Assembly (NCBI RefSeq): GCF_954871325.1
Contig: NC_088777.1
Coordinates: 8,719,366-8,783,365 of the forward strand
Source of the DNA: Gordionus sp. m RMFG-2023
Taxonomy: Eukaryota > Nematomorpha > Gordioida > Chordodea > Parachordodidae
DNA: 64,000 bases
Direction of reading: 5' to 3'
Below are positions 46,604-59,548 of the stretch, piece after piece (the stretch's first letter is position 1; each line of letters begins with the position of its first letter). The notes below the pieces were generated by a model. The model saw only the letters and a list, made by a program, of their open reading frames with translations. It ran no database searches and had not been told where the DNA came from. The translations under genes and the position numbers were made by a program.

Positions 46604-48331
46604 TATTCATTCAGATTAAAAAAAAATTTGAAAGAAGATAGATTTTAAGCATAACATCAACTTAATGGCCATACTAGATTTCGAGCTCATAAGGTTTAGA
46701 AAGATATCAATAAAAAATTGAGCGTTGCTAAAGTTTGTATATTTCTTGTTCACATAAATTTTATTGTCTACTTAATAATTGTAATTTTATCGTCTGCTTT
46801 ATTTGTATTTATATATTTTTGTTTATAACTAATGGGTTGTGCAGATCCACAAATTTTTTACCGATCCAATATTGCTAAAAAACGATCTTATATTTATATT
46901 GAATCTCATTTAAAATATTTGCACCTAGCCCAGGCTTAAGGTTTGTTTTCAATAAGTTTCGCTAAAATGTATTCACGGAAATAAATTCACGATATTGTCT
47001 TCGCTATGATGTTTCACTTCACGATATTATCTTCATTCTAATTCCTACGCAGTAAAAGTTTTGCTAGTGTTAAAGGCTTCGCTGAATTGACCTGATAATT
47101 TATGATATATTATCTAATTACAAATACACAATACAGATATCAAGCACAATAGATTAATAAAAAGGTTTTTGTAGAAATAGATAGCCATAAAGGAGATATA
47201 AAAGCCATAATTGACATTAAAAAAAAATTATATTAAAAATATGATGAGTGGAAAATATCTAACAAGCTGGGCATGATTTTTCATGAAAAAATTTATGTAT
47301 TGTCCGGGCAAATTTTTAAATATATTACAATGGGCCAGCCAGGCCTGGCTAAATTGGACTTGATCAAAAAACTTGTGCAGAAATTCTTAACAGTTCGGGC
47401 CTTGCAAACCTCTAGTATCTATATCGAAACATTTTGATAAATTTCTTGTAATATTTTCGAGTTTATCTAGATTAAAACAAGACAAATTTATCTTACACAA
47501 TGGAAAACCAGAAAAAAATCTAAGGGTTTAATTTTATATTTTCCTTACTATATAAATATTTTTGCCATCCATCCAAATTAAATTGGTTTTTTTTAAATAT
47601 AGAAATCTCAATAATTTACTATATTTTAGAGATTATTCTATGATTTTTTATATATTACAACACAAAGCTACCTTCTAGTGAACCAGTAGGTTTTATTAAT
47701 CTAGCTAAAAACATGTTTACATATAAATAGGGATGCCTTAGAAATTGTTAGATATTATATTATTAAAAAAGCACTAATATTATTTTCTAATCATTTAAGA
47801 AAAATTTTTCTTCACTTTACCTATGCAAATAGATACATTTTAAAAGTATTAATAATTTGAATTTACACGTTATATATAAATATATTTTAGTTCTATGCCT
47901 TGGTGTGTGATTTAAATTATTTTAGTTTTGTTTATATTCTATCGCCTAACAATTCGCCCTTTTTATTATTTTATCACTTAAGTTAGATTTTATTTACGTT
48001 TTGCCTAACTTAATAATTAATTATTATTTTATCGAATAATAATATAAATATATATAGTAAACATTTTTGTAATCGGACATTCATTTTATATATTCTTTTT
48101 TGATTTCGTGACATGAACATTTTGATGATGTATTATATGTTTGATACAGTGATATACTTCTATGTACTTTTGATTACCTGTCATGTATTATTGTTACGAA
48201 TAAAATTATAAATAACAACTTCGGGATCACATTTTTAGCACACGTCTTTCTACAATAGAAAATAGATATTTATATAAATACACAATTTTCTAAAAATAAT
48301 AATTATTTTTTAAAAAATTTATAATTTTTTT
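46604..48331. other. AT-rich spacer with small MITE scraps
   Basis: Near 46830-46930 GGGTTGTGCAGATCC and TTTGCACCTAGCCC resemble tips of the intron-5 MITE group. Near 47330-47410 CCAGGCCTGGC and GGGCCTTGCAAACCTCTAG resemble an end of the GGCCCG-rich MITE found at 59549. No gene is seen before the mRpS26 stop at 48332. Confidence 0.35.
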
Positions 48332-51300
48332 TCAGTAATTCAATTTGGATGGTATATCTCCCATGATTTTTTCTCCGTCTGGCGTTAAGGCAAAATTATG
48401 ATCTACGATATTTGAAAGCGATTTTTCTATGAGTTTGTCGAGATCTTCCATGTTTGTCACGAAATTAACGCTTTTAGCCTTATATTTTACAAAATAAATA
48501 AATGTATTCATGATTAATAATAAAAGTAGAATATAATTGTGAATAAAATTCGAAAACATGTCTTGGGCTTACTTGTCTGTGATTGAGTATGAATAAATGT
48601 ATTGTAAAGCTAATGAAAATAATAAAAATGATTATTGTAGGTGTTGGTTTCTCTGAGGGATGTTATAATCAAAGATTATATGAATGAAAAAATGATTAGG
48701 ATAATCATTTTCATGAGCATCTTCAAATGAGAATAATCTATAAATGGGTTAAAAAAAACTGCCTCCCTCCACCTTTACATACTTGACTTTCGATATAAAA
48801 TCTTTATGACTCTAAAAAGCATCGCCCGTTTATTAAAAGGTCTATAGTTAATAATGTCTCAAAGTAGTCTTTCAAGAATAGTAAAATTCGGCAATAAAAA
48901 TTAAAGTTCTAAAATGTGATGGATTCTCATTGTGTTGAAGTAAAACAGGACCCTTCCAGTGTTGTTAAACGCTACTTTTAAAAGTAGCGCGCTATCGCTA
49001 CCGCTTTCAAGTGAGTTAGTGCGCTATTAGCTACTTTTTACGCTATTTTGATTTTTTTTAAAAATATTTTTTACGAAACTTTATTTCCACAAATAAAATA
49101 TTGGTATAAAAACATGACTATAATTTGTTACATATATATAATTTATTTATTATTACCCTTTAATAATAATATTTCGGTACTGTCATCCCCAGTCTAGAGC
49201 GACGATCAGAAAGTATAAGCTTTGCCATACTAAATAATCGTTCAGAACTAGCGCAACACAGTATTAAACTTAATATACACACTTTTTATATGAAAAAAAT
49301 TATCAAAAATGAGTACTTTTAGATTTAAAAAGCATCTAGAGGTTCAATAATATTATTTATTTCAAAAAAATCGTCTATGGAAGGCCGCTGTTTCGATCTT
49401 TCTATAGTATTAGTATCGTGGTTAGGCATGACATTTTTTAACGTTACCATCAGCCTATCAAGTTGCCCTTTAGATTTCAGTTTTAGATTTTTAGACAATG
49501 TGTGGTCACTCCTAAATAAGTTCTAAAAATATGAATACCATATTATAAATCTGAAAATAAACATTTTTACCTTCTATTGCGAGTACAGCAATCTGATGTT
49601 GTACAGATGTAGGAGACATCTGATAGATTTAATATTAAAAATTCTTTCTTTCTATAAAGCTATCCAAAATTCTTGCCATCAATGTCTGCCGGCAAAATAT
49701 CTTGGTACGTGGAGAAAAAGTGTTTATCATCTTTATAAAACCATTATCAATCAAGGATAATGGTTGAACAGTATCTATTATAAAGTTCATTATGACTTTG
49801 TCAACCAATTTTTGAGATACACCTGGTGTTGATGAATCCAAATTGCTTAATTTTGTTTGAATTAAATTTGATTTGGAAGTGGATGTATCTCCTTCCATTA
49901 CCCCAAAACTTTTGAGATATTTTTTAATCTCTTTATAATTTGAGGTGTGAACAGTCTAAAATTATAACAGTAACACTTAGAATAAAAAATATGTAGGAGA
50001 TAGTACATAAAAATGATTGAAATAACTATTTTAATGTTTTAAATAATTTAGATAAATTTGAATATATATAAAAAAATGATTGGTCTTTGATTTAAATTTA
50101 TTTTAAAAATTAAGGATTAGCCTACACATTGATATTAAATTTGTTTAATATATTAGCTTTAAATGTTTTTTCAAATTAAAGCTGCTTGTATGATTTGAGG
50201 ATAAAATTTTGCGACACATCTTGCATCGAAACCGATATCCAGTAGTAATTTTTTCTTCAAGATTAAATTATTTTTTGAATTTTGGGAAAGGATAATCTAT
50301 ATTTTTATCATTTTCCAAAGAAATTTTGCTATCTTCAACAATCTCACACATTTTTAATAACTAGATTTATAATGCTAACTAGATTTATAATGCTAACTAG
50401 ATTTATAATGTATATTTTTAAATATAAATTTCAAAATTAAATTAAATAAAAGGATTATCATTTTTAGATTTAATAAAAAATATATTTTAATAATTTTTAA
50501 ATTAGTAGCGAGCTACCGCTATCGTTATTTTCTAAAAAAAGTAGCCCGCTACTACCGCTACTGAAAAAAGTAGCGCGCTATTTTAACAACACTGCTCCCT
50601 TTATCATAAATTTTGAAACTTTAATTCCAATAGTTATTACGGCCAAAATAATTAAAAAATTTAATTTAAATAATATAAAAGTTATACCACTAATGGTGAT
50701 ATCTTGCTAATATTAAATTAAATTTACAATTTTTATATCATCATTTTGAGATCACACTCTGGATATTGATGGATTACCTTTAAATAAAATTTTTCATTCA
50801 AGACAAAAATTCTTTTGAGCTGTTCTTCCCACAGTATGAAAAAATTAATTATTTGTTTTCCAAATACTTTCTACAAAAATTTTCTCTCATATAAAAAAAA
50901 CATTTTTGCATTTTTTCTGAAATGTTTATGTTAGTATTATGAGTTCTCTTTGCCAAATTACTATTTAACTTTAATTGTGCAAATTTTTCTGAATTATATG
51001 ATTGCTGGAGTTTGTGGCGAAATAAAAAAAAATGAAATTTAAAAATGGTGAAAGCATATTTTTAATTTTCCTGCCTAGAAAAATAAATAAATCACTAACA
51101 GGCTAAGATTTTGGGAAAAATATAGGAATGCTTATAAAACATAAAGTAGGATTGTATTAGCAAAAAAATTTCTTTAAATTAAATAGCACAGGCCAAAAAT
51201 TTAATATTCTACAAGTCAATGGTATAATTTAATTTTAAAATAAAAACTTGTAATTCTTCAATTTTCCTATCAGCATTTTCCAGCCTAATCAGGGTTTTAT

Positions 51301-52077
51301 CTTTCTCTTCTAAGAATGTTTGAATTTCTTGTTCCTGTTTTTCCATCCATTCTTCTAACATTTTTTGTTCTCTATATTAATATTAATAATTTGCTTTAAG
51401 TTAGAAAGAGAATATGACTTGATAACAATATTAAATAAAAAGTAATTTGTGTATCTTTAAATTATATTAAAAATATCAAAAAAAAAATTTGTATTTAAAG
51501 CTTTATTCAAAAAAAAATTCTTAATTTATAATATTTATAAAGCCTTGACATATAACTTAAAAAACAATTGTGTAACCTTAATTTACTGATCCTTTCATTC
51601 TCTTTGTCATTTTCACAAATTAATCTGGTAATTTCTGTTTCCCTGATTTGTCTTTCCATGTCATCTTTGCCTCCTCTTAATTTTTTGTCATTTTCTATCA
51701 TTTCAAAGTAATTTCTAGTAGTATATATTTAAAAAAGTGCATAAAAAAATTATGATAATATTTGTAATTAGAAAACATCTGTGAAACTTATATATTTGCA
51801 TTTAAATGGAATTTTAAGGGTTATTCTTAAAAGGATATTAAAAATCATCGTCAATAAAAACTCAAATACTAAACCTAATTGATTTGACTTGAGTTCTATA
51901 TTCAAATATATTATTCCATATCATTTTATTTTCTTTGTCTGTATATTGGGGAGGCATGTTAACACGAAATAATTTTGTCTTGCCAACCTTTCTAACCTTT
52001 CTCGCTATGAAACGTTTCTGTGTAATAAATAATATAAATTTTGTAAAATTGGATAAGTACTTGATGATTAATTTCAT
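48332..52077 (-). CDS. MRPS26: Mitochondrial ribosomal protein mS26, 4 exons
   Basis: Component of the mitochondrial small ribosomal subunit. Exons on the minus strand: 52077-51875, 51714-51577, 51371-51248 and 48478-48332. All introns are GT-AG and the phases agree, giving 203 residues (human MRPS26 has 205). The N-terminus (MKLIIKYLSNFTKFILFITQ) is basic and hydrophobic, as expected for a mitochondrial targeting peptide. KTKLFRVNMPPQYT matches the family's KSKIERVNMPP block. The middle is a charged coiled coil. The end, LIEKSLSNIVDHNFALTPDG, matches the family's C-terminal helix and N-W/F-A-I/L-T block. Translation could alternatively begin on an upstream exon, since a cag precedes residue 21, but the open ATG frame gives the family length. 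The last intron (48479-51247) holds a hAT transposon. Confidence 0.92.
48957..50594 (-). mobile_element. Decayed hAT transposon in the mRpS26 intron
   Basis: 1638 bp. Ends CAGTGTTGTTAAACGCTAC and (minus strand) CAGTGTTGTTAAAATAGC. Both subterminal regions carry GTAGCGCGCTA motifs. Flanking octamers GACCCTTC and CTCCCTTT agree only partly. Minus-strand coding remnants, in order: a BED-type finger near 50290-50160 (FRCKMCRKILSS then FNLKKHLK); a transposase middle piece at 49898-49635 (SQKLVDKVIMNFIIDTVQPL); and the C-terminal dimerisation motif near 49260-49170 (ASSERLFSMAKLILSDRRSR). Stops and frame changes separate them. It lies on the same strand as the host gene. Confidence 0.85.
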
Positions 52078-52420
52078 TTTTAAAATTTAGACATTTGAAA
52101 AAACTAAGCATCACTTGAGGTTTGGCTAAAATAAGAAGATTGACAACCTAAGATTTGTGAAAGTAATCTATTTCAAATAGGTTATTTTCTATTTTAAATA
52201 TTAGCAAAAATTTAAAACTAATTCAAATATTTATTCCGTGTATATTAATATTTTATCTCACAAAATTTTAAAGTTTATTTTCATAAATTTTTTTAAACAT
52301 TAAACACTGATGTTTACTTTTTCTCTGCTAATAACTATAATTATGTAAATTTCTAGAGTATTTGAAAAGTTCAGATAGAATAATAGAGAGAATTTAGTGG
52401 ATATAATTATTTTTGAATGC
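52078..52420. other. AT-rich 5' flank of mRpS26
   Basis: No clear promoter motif can be singled out. Nothing else is recognised. Confidence 0.35.
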
Positions 52421-52730
52421 AAAAAGGCTGTCCGATAAGATAGAGCCTTCGATATCAAGCTATTACAGAATTTTAAGATCAAAAGAGTCAATTTTGAGTT
52501 CTCTTAGAGAAATATCATGATTGGCTAAATCAGATATTCCATCTGAAGCAGGATTATCAATATGGAAAAAATTGCAAAAAGGCTGCCCGATAAGATGGAG
52601 CCTTCGAGATCAAGCTATTACAGAATTTTTAGATCAAAAGATTCAATTTTGAGTTCCCTTATAGAAATATCATTATGGGCTAAACAAGATATTCCATCTG
52701 AAGCAGGAATATCAATACGACGGATATTTT
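52421..52730 (+). repeat. Tandem duplication, 155-bp unit with coding look
   Basis: AAAAAGGCTG.CCGATAAGAT begins at 52421 and 52576. Copies share AGAGCCTTCGA.ATCAAGCTA and GATATTCCATCTGAAGCAGG. In the second copy a frame stays open (KMEPSRSSYYRIFRSKDSIL then KQDIPSEAGISIRR). The family is not recognised. A degenerate transposase exon or a duplicated host exon are both possible. Confidence 0.7.
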
Positions 52731-52849
52731 TTTGCATTGGAATATGTTAATAATTATTTTTTTAAACAACGGTTTTATGCAATAAAATAGATTTTGCTAT
52801 AGTAAAAATTTAAATAAAAAAACTAGAAATGATATTAATCAAGACGAAT

Positions 52850-53110
52850 ATGACGATGAGATTCGCAAGCTTTGTTTCACCTAGATAAACAAATCGTTTC
52901 AATATTAACGTGGACTCATTGAGGATTACTATAAAATGACCGTTTTTATTCCACTGGAACAAGACTTACAATTGGTAATTCATCAAATGGCTCTATCAAA
53001 TTTATGAATACTATATCTATAACTCCATCTTCTGATCTAAGCACATTAGGAAAAATTAAATTTTTGACTAAATTTTATATGGATGGTACAGCTATACTCC
53101 ACAAGAAAAA
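52850..53110 (+). pseudogene. Possible hAT transposase scrap
   Basis: EDYYKMTVFIPLEQDLQLVI near 52915-52980 resembles the (Y)Y(R)-x-x-x-FIP-x-L block in the middle of many hAT transposases. It is short and surrounded by stops. No ends are identified and it is outside the hAT at 55151. Confidence 0.3.
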
Positions 53111-55150
53111 TTATTGAAAAGAGTATCTTCTTCAAAGTAAAATGTTTGCCAACTTTATAAAAATCTCTCTTTCCTATAATTTTTTTTATGTATTGTTTTA
53201 ATATTTTCCTCATAGGTCATACGTAGTAACAGAATCGCCCTTTTTGCTAATTGAAGCAACAGAGCAAGGCTAAGATTCTCTCAAATCCCATCTAATTGCG
53301 TCAAGAAATTGAGTGTAAAATGAAAGAGACTCATTAACATTTTTTAGGCAGGGGGCAAGCTGCAGTTACCTGTGCACGTAAGAGGCAAAGCCCCTTACTT
53401 AAACCCCTATTGAAAATATAAAGGGAGATAGATAGAAGCCCATGCCTTAATAAATAAAAATAATGCTTATGGAAAGATATTGGCTAGGTTGAAATTAATT
53501 TTTATCATCATTGTGGATGTTGAAAGGAGATATCTGAAAAAAACAAGAAGATCGATTATTATCAATATCTGCTTATTTCACATTTGCAATTTCAAAGAGT
53601 ATGGCCGTTTTTGTAAATCCCATATAATCCACTCTATTTAAAATTTTTAACATTTTTTAAACCATTATTTTGTCTCTGGATCTTAATATTTAATATGTTA
53701 TTTGACGTTTTAGTATAATGCCGATTGGTGTTTTTTTATTTATTGGTTAATGAATAATGAATATTTTATTACTAATTTTTTTATAAGTGTTTTTTTGTTT
53801 ATCCAATTAATTTGACTAAATAAAATTTTAAAAGGTAAAATTTTTTTTAAGATTTCATTTAGTTTTAATTATTAATGGCGATTTATAATTCAATAAATAA
53901 TATTTTTTTTAAATCTGGGGATCGGAAAATTTTTTAAAGCTATTTATGGACCAAAAATGTTATAGAGGGTTCAGATTTAAGCAGAATAAAAATTTTTTGG
54001 GGTGGGTGGGTGCCCTGATGTCTACGGACCTGCTAGAGTGAAAACTTATTCACATACACAAAAGTTAAGCCATTTAAACCTCAACACCGAAACTATATAG
54101 CAACCCCTCCTCTATCAGACACAAACAATATGCAATTGATCTAAAAAAAACAGTTTGAATATTTTTGAATCCCTAAAATTTTTATCATCCAATAATACCT
54201 ATTAACCCAACAGCTATTAAACATTTAGAGGGAGCAAGATCACCCTGATTACATACATTAATATCCCAACAATAGTTCCACTAACTCGACTGAATTAAAA
54301 ATATTATACTCAACAAATTCCTCAATAAAATTTCTGAGGTGGCTGTTGGTTGTCCGCACATATTTTTCTAGCACTCGCTAAAATTTAATAACACGAATAG
54401 TTATAATAACTAAACTTTATTTAAGAAAATTGGAAAAAAAGTTTAATAATAATTTATTACAATTCGCTCCACCTTTATAGGGAAGCTCCTAATTGCAAAG
54501 AAAAATAATGTAAGGAATAACAAGTTAAAAATACATTTCTTTATAATTATAAAACCCAAAATCAAAATCACGCCAAAAAATCATAATTATCACTAAAAAT
54601 AAAACTATATAAAATAAAAATGACCAAAAATCGTAATTCATAATGTTTTCACAAAAATCAAAAAATCAGAATCTCTTAAAAATATATAAAACTTTTCACG
54701 AAAAAAACATGAAAGTGGCCTTGATGGGATGCGGTCAATATACTTCTAGGACCTTTTCAGACACTCACTTTCCTCTTCAAACTCACTTCACACTAATCTA
54801 ATCTTTTTTAAATAATGAAATGCAGTAACCCCAAAGAAACATTAAAACATAGATGGAGTACAAGTACGTGAGTTTTGCCCACAAACATGTGGTGAGCATA
54901 TTTATCAGTTCTCTCAAATTAAACTTATTCCAGTTGGATGGAAATAAGGAATGCCTAAACAATAGAGGGCGGTGTGATTTAAATTTTGTATCATGTATTT
55001 ATTTTTTTTGATTTTTTATCAAAGTTTATTATTATTTCATACTTTTAATAGTACATAACTAATTTCTTTTTCACCCATAGAAATTCCATGAGTAGTGTTA
55101 TTAGATTTTTTATGACAAGATATAATAAATTTCTTTAATTTAAGTATTAC
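53111..55150. other. AT-rich spacer, nothing recognised
   Basis: A G-rich patch near 53995-54015 (GGGGTGGGTGGGTGCCC) stands out. No gene or clear element is seen. Confidence 0.35.
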
Positions 55151-55735
55151 CAGTGACATAGAAAAGTGGGGGGGGGGGGGGGGGGGGGGTAAAATTTAAA
55201 AAAAAAAAAATTTTCTTATTGCAAACAATTTTTTTTAAAAAATGGTTTCAATTTATAAATAAAATTACATACGATATGAAAATGAAATATATTCAAAAAA
55301 ACAAATAAGAATTTTTAATTTTAAATGATAACATGGTTTAAAAATATATATTAAAAATTATATGTAAAATATTAAATAATAAAAAATATATATTGTAAAT
55401 TTTTTCCCACATAGTTAATTTAGATATTTATAAATTTAATAATAAAATTTATATTGTTAAACTAATTAGATAGTTTTAAAAAATAAAAGAAAAATCATTT
55501 AATTTGGGAAATATAATGAGAAAGTAAAGGTGATCGCTAATATGTTTAGGATTAAAAATTTTAAACCTAGAGTAGTTTCTAGATAGTCCAATCCCTTAAA
55601 TATTGATGCATCTAGTATTGAGGATTTTTATAAAATAAATATTTTTACTCCCCTTAGATACAATTTTATTTCAATTAAAGGAAAGATTTATTAGTCACAA
55701 TTTTATTATAAACAGCTTTTATTTTCTTTTGCCGA

Positions 55736-56119
55736 TTGAGTCTAAATACATTTGAAACGCGAGAGGATATTAAGAAAATCTCAGAGTTCTATTCTGATGA
55801 ATTATCAGGATCGTATGATAAATTACTTTGTGATGTCGAATTTTGGTATAAAAATTTTGACAGAATAGAGTACTCTTTGAGACTAAAATATGCTTTGCAG
55901 GCCCTTTCCATGTATAATTGCACTTTAGATTCCCTGCCTAATATCAAAACATTGCTTTTTATATTAGCTACCTTACCGATTAGCACCTGCACTAATGAAA
56001 GGTCTTTTTCAACTTTGAAAATGTTAAAAACCTATTTAAGAAATAGCACCGGTGAAAGCCGTTTAAATGGATTCGCTATATTAAATATTTATAAGGAGAT
56101 TATTCTAGATAAAATTTGA
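55736..56119 (+). pseudogene. hAT transposase C-terminal dimerisation domain
   Basis: A 127-codon plus-strand frame. The diagnostic block is LLFILATLPISTCTNERSFS then TLKMLKTYLRNS and SRLNGFAILNIYKE, the hAT-family C-terminal (hATC) region used for transposase dimerisation, closest in feel to the THAP/ZMYM-like hAT group. The upstream catalytic core is not visible, so only the last fifth of a normal transposase remains. The indicated first codon is not a natural start. Confidence 0.85.
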
Positions 56120-56315
56120 TTCTAGAGGAATTAGTCAAATCTCAGAGAAAAGTAGACCTCTCTTTATAAATTCAAATTATAAAATTGCTATATTATTAGA
56201 ATATGATTTTAGTCATAAAATTTTTATATTCAAAACGTAATTATAATGAATTCTTAGTCATAATATTTATATATTATACTATTTTTAATAAAAATAGTGC
56301 ATTTGCACTAAGAAT

Positions 56316-56672
56316 TAATGATCTGCATCGGGCCTAATTTTTCAAGCCCGGCCCTACCCGAAATTATTTTAAAACAGTTTTGCCGGCCCGAACCCGAAAT
56401 TTTTTTAAAAAAGTTTGTGGGCCGAATTTATTTAAATATAGAAATTCATTTTTATAATTACTTATAAAAAAAGATATATGTTATATGGCGTCTAGTTTTT
56501 ATAAATAAAAATCAAATATTTTTATTTTACATAAAAAATTTAACATAAAATCGATATATTTAGATATATATTAAAAAATTTCCAAGGCCCGACCCAAACC
56601 GGCCCGATTTTTTTAAAAAATATTAGGCCCGACTCAGCCCGATCCCGATTTTCCTACTTTTGTGGATCTCTT
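56316..56672. mobile_element. GGCCCG-rich MITE nested in the hAT
   Basis: 357 bp, direct-orientation sister of 59549-59868 (shared CTAATTTTTCAAGCCCGGCC, ATATGGCGTCTA and TATTAGGCCCG). Flanking octamers CTAAGAAT and ATAAGAAT agree in seven of eight. Confidence 0.85.
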
Positions 56673-57267
56673 ATAAGAATTATTTATGTTTTATTAATAT
56701 ACTCATTTGTATTCATTATATTATAATTGTTAAATTAGATTTTTTTAAAATACCGCACAAGAATTACTCATATTTTATTGTAATTCTATTATTTTTTAAA
56801 TATAGTTATTTAGAATAAATTTTTAATATAATCTGTATAAAATTTATACATTTTTAAATTTATTTTATTGTATAAATAATAAATAAAATCTATATTTAAA
56901 TTCTCTGCAAAATTTTTTTACATGCAAAAATTTAATTAAATAATTATTTTTAACATAGAATAAGATATATTGAGTGATCATAAAAAATGGGAGGTTGGGG
57001 AGAGGGCGATTTTATCTTCTTTCTACACCGAATGGATTGAATTAATTTACAATTGACTAAACATTGGTAAAATTTTCAGAATAATGCTTTCAATCGCGTA
57101 TTAATCATAAATTTGGCCAAAATTTTGTTACTAATATTTTTTTCATTTATGCTGGCTACTATAGTAGTTAGACACCAATAAACAAAATTAGCAAATTTTT
57201 AAAATGCGGTTTGGGGGCTTAACCCCCCCCCCCCCACTCCCATGGATCAATCCTGGCTACGTCACTG

Positions 57268-59540
57268 AGTTATTTTTCTCGTATAGCATAAGAAAAATAG
57301 TAATTTTACTCAATTTGACAAATAAATTATAGATGGTCTAATTTTAAATCACACTTCTTGGATTTCTCATCAAATTAAATTATTATTTCATAATTCTAAG
57401 CAAAAAACATTTTCAACCTTAACCTATATAATTCTGAACTTCTCAAATTTATATCATACCGAGGGCGATAATTTAAAAAAATCTGATTTCACTGGAAATA
57501 TATCCCAGTCGATTTAGACCATGGAATTCACTTCAAAATCACTACAAAAAGTGATCTCTAAAATCTGAAATTATTTATTTGACCGGAAATGCATTCCAAC
57601 ATGTAGAGTACGCTGTATATTTCAAACAATACAATTTTTCCATGAACTTTAGAACTATTCTTAATTCATGGTGAATAGGTTTATAGCGAAAAGTTATCCA
57701 AAGGGTAGATACTTTGGACATGCTGGAATACATTTCCTGGTAAATCGGATTAAAAAATTTTTTTTAAACCCTCCGTCGGAAAATAACTTAAAAATAGAGA
57801 TACTATGAATTCCTACGGATTCAGTATCCCAATGAGGTAAAATCATTATAAAATGTGTGAATAATATACGAAATAAGAATAAAGACAGAAAATTAATTTA
57901 TGAAATAAATTAAGATGTTATCTTTGTGTTTTTATTTGATTAGCTTTTGAGAGATACTGTCTTCTTTGGATTTATGACTTTTGTTAAACAGTTCCTTTAG
58001 AAAATATTAAATCTAATAGCACATTGTCTTTGAGTATGATGATTTAGAAATTTAATCCCAATAATTCTTAATTAACGATAACTCTTTATACGTTTTCTTT
58101 ATTAATTTTCTAATTTGACATGAATAATTTTAAAAATATGATATAATTTTATAATATAAATGAATGAATGATAGAATCTTATGCAAATGAGCAAAAATTA
58201 GAAATTTGCCCACTTTTTAAAGGTTAACCGCTGCCCAATTTATAACGATATTATTTAATAGAGCTTAATAGGAATTTTATTGGAACTCAGAATTGTCGAA
58301 TTAGGCCATTGTCCCGAATTGTAAAGAGCTCAGAATAGACAGTTAACTGTGTAACTAAATATTTTAAAAAAATCTGAGACTCTCCTTTCGTTTGTCCTCC
58401 ATTTTTTGTTCCTCCTAAATTTTATCTATTATCATATTAAATGAGAAACGTGACAAACAAACTATATCTAATATTTCACCAAAATGTCAATAATGAAATA
58501 ATAATAAAAAATACATAAATGAAATACCACCAAATAAAACATCCTTTTTTTTACGTATGGACTTGGGCCGAGCTTGATCAATAAATCCAGGCCCATGAAC
58601 TGGTTGTTACAAATACAAATACATCTAAGTCCATCCCTTTTCTACCGTATTTTAATATTGGAGGTTAATATAATTATTATGATGAAAATGCAAATAGGAA
58701 TGCTTGGCATGCTTGAAAAAGATTTTATTTTGCTGGTTAGGTTTTCAAGAGCGTATTTTAGTTTCCCTTCCCTTTAAAAAAATGAGTGTTTCAAAACTCT
58801 TCTCCATATTTTTTAAAAAATAAATGCCCATTACTTACACAATGGCACCAAATTATATTTTTATATGTGAATATTTGTAATAAACTATAAACGGAACAAT
58901 CTTTTGAATGTATATAGATTTGAATTTTAAGATATTTAATAGGCGGAAAACATTTGACAAAGGGGAGTTTGGTATCTATGTTAAAAATTTCCCGCAAGGT
59001 CTTTGCTTCCCAATCAATCACTAATTCCATATTGCTTCTGGACATGATTTTGAACGAAAAACAAGAATCGGCCCATGGCACTTAGCATTTAGTATTTCAT
59101 CCATAGATGTTGAGTTTTTATTTCTATGCTAATTTTTCTGGTAAATGGGAAATTTTTTTTAAAAAATATTTCTTTTTTACAGCTTCTGAAAGAATCTATA
59201 AAATATTATTTTTCAGTCACATAGATATCTTATAACGTTTTAATTATTTTGTAAATTTTTAATTTTAGCCCTAGGTAAACTTTTGAATCTACATAAAAGA
59301 TCTGAAGTATCCCAACCTACCCCGGTCTTATTGAGGGCGATTTTTTAATTTGAAAAATTATTTCACCGATGTATTCTAGCGTTTCTAGGATTATTTTACC
59401 CTATAAATTTCAGACAATTTTTGCCATAAAGTAATCGCATTTTTAAATATTTATGAAAAATTTATATATAAAACGTATATGGATTAGAAGTGTTTCAACG
59501 GCTAAAGTCAAAATTATCTAAAATTATCAGCGTATATATA
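57268..59540. other. AT-rich spacer, nothing recognised
   Basis: Short frames occur (58574-58777 + and 59081-58791 -) without recognised domains or splice logic. A few TTTCC.GTAAAT / ATTTCCTGG.AAAT motifs recur around 57490-57750. No element ends are found. Confidence 0.35.
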
Positions 59541-59548
59541 GTCTATAC

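Larger units (their letters stand above)
55151..57267 (+). mobile_element. Decayed hAT transposon, 2.1 kb
   Basis: Left tip CAGTGACATAG, then AAAAGTGGGGG and a 22-base G run (55168-55189). Right tip on the minus strand CAGTGACGTAGCCAGGA, then ATGGGAGTGGGGGGGG. Ten of the first eleven bases agree. Flanking octamers AGTATTAC and AGTTATTT agree poorly. It carries a hAT C-terminal domain on the plus strand (55736-56119) and has itself received a MITE (56316-56672). Confidence 0.8.

Noticed and set aside
55736-56119. Independent host gene of 127 residues
   Set aside because: The sequence is the standard hAT C-terminal dimerisation region and lies between hAT-type tips.
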